Of a stretch of 64,000 nt of DNA, positions 59,201 to 64,000 are shown piece after piece. The stretch covers positions 64,184 to 128,183 of the forward strand of contig VXBA01000672.1 in NCBI GenBank assembly GCA_013399895.1. Direction: 5' to 3'. This DNA is from Serilophus lunatus (taxonomy: Eukaryota; Chordata; Aves; Passeriformes; Eurylaimidae). Below the pieces are notes generated by a model. That model did no database searches. It was not told the origin of the DNA and was given only the letters and a program-made list of their open reading frames with translations. A program made the position numbers and the translations under genes. Each line of letters starts with the position of its first letter. Positions within the stretch are counted from its first letter, which is position 1.

Positions 59201-61633
59201 GTCTATGGTACACCTTATTGAGTTCAAAGTACTCTCCATGAGTACTGCTCAATAAGTACTGCTGTCACTTTGTTGACATAAGGCTAATTCTAGAGACGTT
59301 TTAATTGTGGTTTTTCTGTTTTTCTTGGAACCACTTGTCCCAGAAGATCTCCAAAGTTGTTACATCAAGAGAACTATCCCAGCCACAGTTTGAACCCTCA
59401 TCAAGAAAAAGCTGCCCTTATACAAGGTTTTTCCTTCTGTTTTGGTTTCTGTGAAGATAAAACCCAGACATGTAGAACAAGTAATATTCTTTACTCAAAT
59501 AAGGCCTTAAATTTGACTACAAAGTAATCAGGAACTTGAGTCAAAGTTCAAAAAAAACTCTCTACAGCCTCTAGTATTGTCAAGCTTATTTGTGTATTTT
59601 ATTTTGACTTTATATTCCAAATATATGGCTTTGTTTTTCCCTTATGTATCGAATTTTGTATGAATCTAAGGACAGTGAGACTTTATGGAGGCATGGACTG
59701 TCTGAAGCTTTTGCTAGGATTTGCAAAGACAGTATCTTTTATGCTGTAATATTTCAGGTTCTTTTAACTTGTTAAATATACTCTTAACTAATTGAATATA
59801 TTTTTCATACATATTCTGTCTTCTATTGCTATCAGTGTGTTTGAGCATTCAAAATGATGCAAAACTGCACAGACTGTGTAATTGAGATGTTCCTTTTGTT
59901 GTCTAATCAAATTATGAGCTAAGAAGTCATAATTAATAAAGAAATTGTACTTGCAGGGCTGAGCAGGAAAACTATCTTGGAGGCCTGTCATAATTACTGC
60001 ATCAAAAATCAGATAATATATTCAAAAGCACAAAACAACATTAGTGTAACCTTCTACATTAGTATGTGCAAATAAATGGTCTGAATTTTAATTCTAAATT
60101 GAATTTATTATTCTACTTTCCCTCACAGATCTATTTTATATATTAAATTATGATTAATTCTCTATTCTACTTTTCCTTAGTGAAAACTTTTCAAGAGCAA
60201 ACAAAATGAAAAATAGTTGGAATCGAAAAATACAAAATAATGAAAATAAAATAAAATAAAATAAAGCAAAACTATATGGTGATAATGCAATCTTTCAGCT
60301 ATCTTCTTTTCTTTACACAACTTGTGTATAAAGAGATGAAAATGAATGAGGTACAGCCCTTTGTTTCTTTGACTTTCTAATATGCTCTTCTCAGCTCCCT
60401 TGTATTGGTGCTATTTTTGATTTATTTTTGTTTTTTCTATATAACTAGATTTTAATTTATCCTGCTGAATGGAATACTTTTCAGGAATTTACAAGGAAGG
60501 AATAATGATAAAATAGAATATTGAATATCTTGGGGCTTTCTTAAGCCTCCCATTTATCTAGATAGTGTGAATTCTTCAGCTAAGCCAACAACATATACAA
60601 AGGTGACCAACTTTTAAATTTCATTTATAGTGATCTTATTAATCATGTCAAGTCTTTTGTCAGATCTGATTTTTAAATAGGATCACAAAAGATAGTCTGA
60701 ATCAATTTTAACAATACTATTCTTATTAAAATCAAGGTTTACTTTCAATATTGCCTTTAAAACAAGGCATATATTACTGATCTTTCATTATATTTATGCT
60801 TTTTAGAGTACACAGAAATGTTCGGGATTTTTGTCCCCTAAATTTTGTTAGCATTTTATTTTCATTTGTTGCTACTTGTGTTTTTTTTTTGTTTGTGGGT
60901 TAGCATTTTTTTGTTTTAATTAAAAAAAAAGACTTAGCACTTATAATTTTATTTTATCTATTTTAAAAGGCTTTAGGATTTTTAAGAAATTAAAATTAAA
61001 GGTGCAGGGGAGCAAAATCCATGACACTTATTCATTTCTGGAAATTAGTTTTAGGTATTTTCCTGATATTGTTTATTGATTATCACTCTCTTTACTAATT
61101 CTCAATTCTAACTAATGCTCAAAATTTTCATTTACGCTTTCTTAAAAGCAAACAAATATTATTTTGACCTTTAAGATTCTGAAGTTCCAGTAACACATAA
61201 AAATACATTTTTTTCTACGAGTCTGGAGTCTAAGGTTTCTATTTGATAGAATTCCTGTTAAGTTTAATAGTCAGATTTCCTGGTAATGTAATATTAAGAG
61301 GTCATGTTTAAGAATAATTTTGATAGGTATATACCCCGTGAACCAAGTTGGTTAAAACTGAGTTACTGTCTTTTAATATCTCAACTTTTGAAAAATCCCT
61401 AAAAAATGACCTCATGTCCGTCAAAGGCTTAATTTCCAGATGGAGGCATGTGCTTCTTTACCAGGTTGAAATGCTAGATCGTTTGAACTGTTTTATTTTT
61501 ACGACTGACTTAAATTAGCAGAAGAATGTATTTGTGCAATATGTGAGAAATGTCCATAAGTTTTCAACCAAGTAAAATAAATACTTATGCAGGGGAGAAA
61601 AAAACCAAAAAAATTCTGTGACATATTCTGAAA
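56237..61633. other. Long AT-rich stretch with no gene or interspersed repeat
   Basis: About 5.4 kb. A 96-codon plus-strand frame at 58719-59009 contains a hydrophobic stretch, and a pyrimidine tract ending in AG lies at about 58722-58747. It has AT-driven composition and no family features, so I do not call it a gene. (AAAAT)n lies at 60243-60266. Confidence 0.5.
60243..60266. repeat. (AAAAT)n microsatellite
   Basis: About four AAAAT units in a row. Confidence 0.9.
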
Positions 61634-61968
61634 ACAACCTCTTTATATGGCACCTAAAGGGGACCTTCAAGAAGGCTGGAGAGGGACTTTTTACAAGGAC
61701 ATGTAGTAATAGGACAAGGGAGAATATTTTAAAACTGAAAAAGGTCAAATTTATCTCTAAGGAAGAAACTCTTCACTGTGAGGAAGTTGAGGCACTAGAG
61801 CAGGTTTCCCAAAGAAGTTGTGACTGCCCTATCCCTGGAAGTGTTAACGGTTAGGTTGTATGGGGCTTTGAACAACCTGGTCTAGCGGTTGGCACCCCTG
61901 TCCTTGGCAAGGAGATTGGAACTAGATGATCTTTATGATCCCTTTCAACTCTACCAATTCTATAATTC
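61634..61968 (+). mobile_element. CR1 LINE 3' end
   Basis: Plus orientation: CACCTAAAGGGGACCTTCAA, GGCTGGAGAGGGACTTTTTA, CATGTAGTAATAGGACAAGG, CCCTATCCCTGGAAGTGTTA, GGGGCTTTGAACAACCTGGT and a worn terminal TTCTATAATTC. A frame from 61618 keeps ORF2 C-terminal phrases (KKAGEGLFTRTCSNRTR). It is of the same subfamily type as the split copy at 17590/19227. Confidence 0.93.
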
Positions 61969-63419
61969 AATAAATTAAGATAAATCAATATTTTTTAATT
62001 ATTTACTTCTATAGAACCACCAAAGACACATGTCACTTGTTAAAAAAAACAGCTGATGTGATGAAGGAATATGTGTAGAGGAAAAAATAGAGGGAATAGA
62101 AGCTAAGACAGGACAACTTCAATAACCAGTTAGCAAAGATCTCTGAATTTATATAAGAATACTGAGTCCTGAGCCTAATTTCCTGCAATGGGGAAGAATC
62201 TCAAAATATGAGCTTTAGTCAATGCCATTCTCAAGGACAGCACCTCATAACTATCCTAGAAATTATGTTTCAAAGATCAAACTGTATTTTCCTTGTCAAC
62301 TCCAACTCATTCAAATGACTATTCACTTTTCAGGTCGTATTGCTATTTACATAATTGGCTGAAGCTAATATATACTAGTCAGAAATATTTTGATATACTG
62401 CATTTTCTTCCTTTATGACTCATGCTTCATGCCTTGATATTTATCATGGATTCAGCTGTACACTCTAACTGTTGAGTTTGTGCCTATTTTACTGATTAAA
62501 CTGAATATTTTAGTAAGAGAATTTACATATATACTGATTGCCCTGTGCACTTGCATTTTTTTATAAAAGGAAAAAAATATATTGTTACTTTCATGTCAAT
62601 CCATAATAGATGTTCTGTCTGTCTCCCTGATTTCCATGTGTTTAAAGCTTGTTCAAATTATTTACAGACTTTCCCATTTGCCAGGATTCAAATAAAATAT
62701 ATAATTCCAAAAATTAGGTCCTTTAGGACAATGCAGAAATTAAAATAGTTCTCTTAAAAATAAACAATTAAATTAATTAAATATGGTGAAAGAAAAGTTG
62801 TATTTGAAAACCTGTAAAAACCTGTAAAAGCAAAACAAGATCTACAGTGCCTGGAGTCATATTCTCTGTAATTTGAGAAAACTAAAGACAATAGTTGTGG
62901 ATTTAATAGAAATTTGATTTTGATTGGTATGTAAAGCAATCATCACATTCCTCTGTTGTAAATCTATACTTTGATGTTCATCACTGATTTCACAATGAAG
63001 ACTGTGAAAGCAGGTCACTGTAATACAAAACTATTTCTTTTATTTTTTTAATAGCTTTGAGTTTATTTCTGTTTTCCCTTTCACCCTTCATATTCTCCTA
63101 TGTGTCTATAAATATGTAGACATTTTTGATCTTATTCATGCCCTCCTAGCTAAATACTCAAATTAGGATTTCTTTCTTGCTCAGCTGTGTTTCTACATGC
63201 ATGATAGGAATCTCATGAAGTTCAGCAAATAGAAGTTCAAAATCCTGTACATGGTAAGGAACAGCTCCATGCACTAAAACAAGATGAAGGCCGCCTAGCT
63301 GGAAAGAAGCTTGGCAGAAAAGGAGATGAAAGTTCCAGTAGTTAACCATGTAGGGAATTAACTAGCAATGTGCTAATGTTGCAAAACACATAGTAGTATC
63401 ATCATCTACATTGAAAAAG
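61969..63419. other. Unassigned AT-rich stretch
   Basis: No gene or repeat recognised. Confidence 0.5.
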
Positions 63420-63580
63420 TATCGCTGGGAGGTTGAGGGGGGTAATCTTCCTCTGTACTTAGTGCTGCTGCAGCTACACCTGGAGTTCTGGGCTCCCCTG
63501 AGAGACATGGACATACTGGAGAAGTCTCATAGAGGGCCATGAAGGAGGAGACAGCAGTTTGGGAAGACAATGAAGAGAAG
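63420..63580 (+). mobile_element. Old CR1 ORF2 fragment
   Basis: Plus-strand pieces in CR1 order: GGTAATCTTCCTCTGTACTT, GCTACACCTGGAGTTCTGGG, GACATGGACATACTGGAGAA and GAGGGCCATGAAGG. Similarity ends near a purine-rich stretch at about 63580. Confidence 0.75.
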
Positions 63581-64000
63581 GACAATGAAGAGAGACAGGG
63601 AAAGGAGATTTTTGTGAGTTGTCAATACACCTGAAATTTGGAGGTTTTGAAGCACAAGCCTGGATTTGAAAACCTCAAAGATTTTGCAAAGTCCTTCTTA
63701 CCACATAGAGTGGCAGACATTCAATGTAAAGGGCTTTCTGTTGTTATTTGAGCATGTTGTGCACATAATGCCATGAAAAATCTGTGAGATATAGGTAGTG
63801 TACAGGCTATTAAGAGTTTCTGCATTATTTTCATTAAGAGTTAAGTAGATCTCCTTTTTCTATATCAGTCCTTTAAATTCTATTTTATTATTATTTTTCA
63901 TGGCTAGATAGAAAATTCCATGCCTGAGAAAAGGACTGGCATTATGCAAATTAACCTGTCTGTATTGGCACAAAAGAACGACAAAAATCTTAATGGCGGA
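63581..64000. other. Unassigned sequence to window end
   Basis: A purine-rich stretch, then AT-rich sequence. No feature recognised. Confidence 0.5.

Overview
The window reads as avian nuclear DNA. It is AT-rich and almost gene-free. It carries at least fourteen decayed copies or fragments of CR1, the dominant bird LINE, on both strands, and about a dozen LTR-retrovirus-derived blocks of the kinds common in bird genomes. No complete protein gene, tRNA, rRNA, CRISPR array or bacterial-type feature is visible. Nearly all long open frames fall inside repeats or GC-rich LTR sequence. The species cannot be named from this text.

Layout. 1-5 kb: two plus-strand CR1 3' ends and a minus-strand LTR. 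6.7-8.8 kb: two LTRs of one family, head to head, then an old CR1. 10.5-11 kb: a clean solo LTR with a 6-bp target duplication. 13.1 kb: a 90-bp open segment with good splice sites, the only host-exon candidate I found. 13.4-19.3 kb: a repeat cluster in which a CpG-rich 1.5-kb LTR sits inside a CR1 with a 5-bp target duplication, next to another retroviral block and a CR1 ORF2 piece. 21.3-23.9 kb: one segment present three times, joined by single N bases, probably unmerged contig overlaps. 25-28 kb: two CR1 copies. 28-33.6 kb: featureless. 33.6-38.1 kb: old CR1, an LTR, another CR1 and a 422-bp GC-rich block between 8-bp direct repeats. 38-53.8 kb: featureless apart from one long CR1. 53.9-56.2 kb: a GC-rich block, a 100-N gap and two abutting LTR-derived elements in opposite orientation. 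56-64 kb: AT-rich with two CR1 pieces.

How it fits together. The window is best read as intergenic or deep-intron sequence built up by successive retroelement insertions. Nesting gives part of the order: the CR1 at 17.6-19.3 kb is older than the LTR that splits it. Every N in the window lies within about 25 bases of an LTR boundary or at an edge of the triplicated LTR segment, so the local assembly at 17.75, 22.06, 23.10 and 54.5 kb needs care. I found no undescribed biological system. The points most worth checking are the 13.1-kb exon candidate, the triplicated segment and the CpG-rich LTR.
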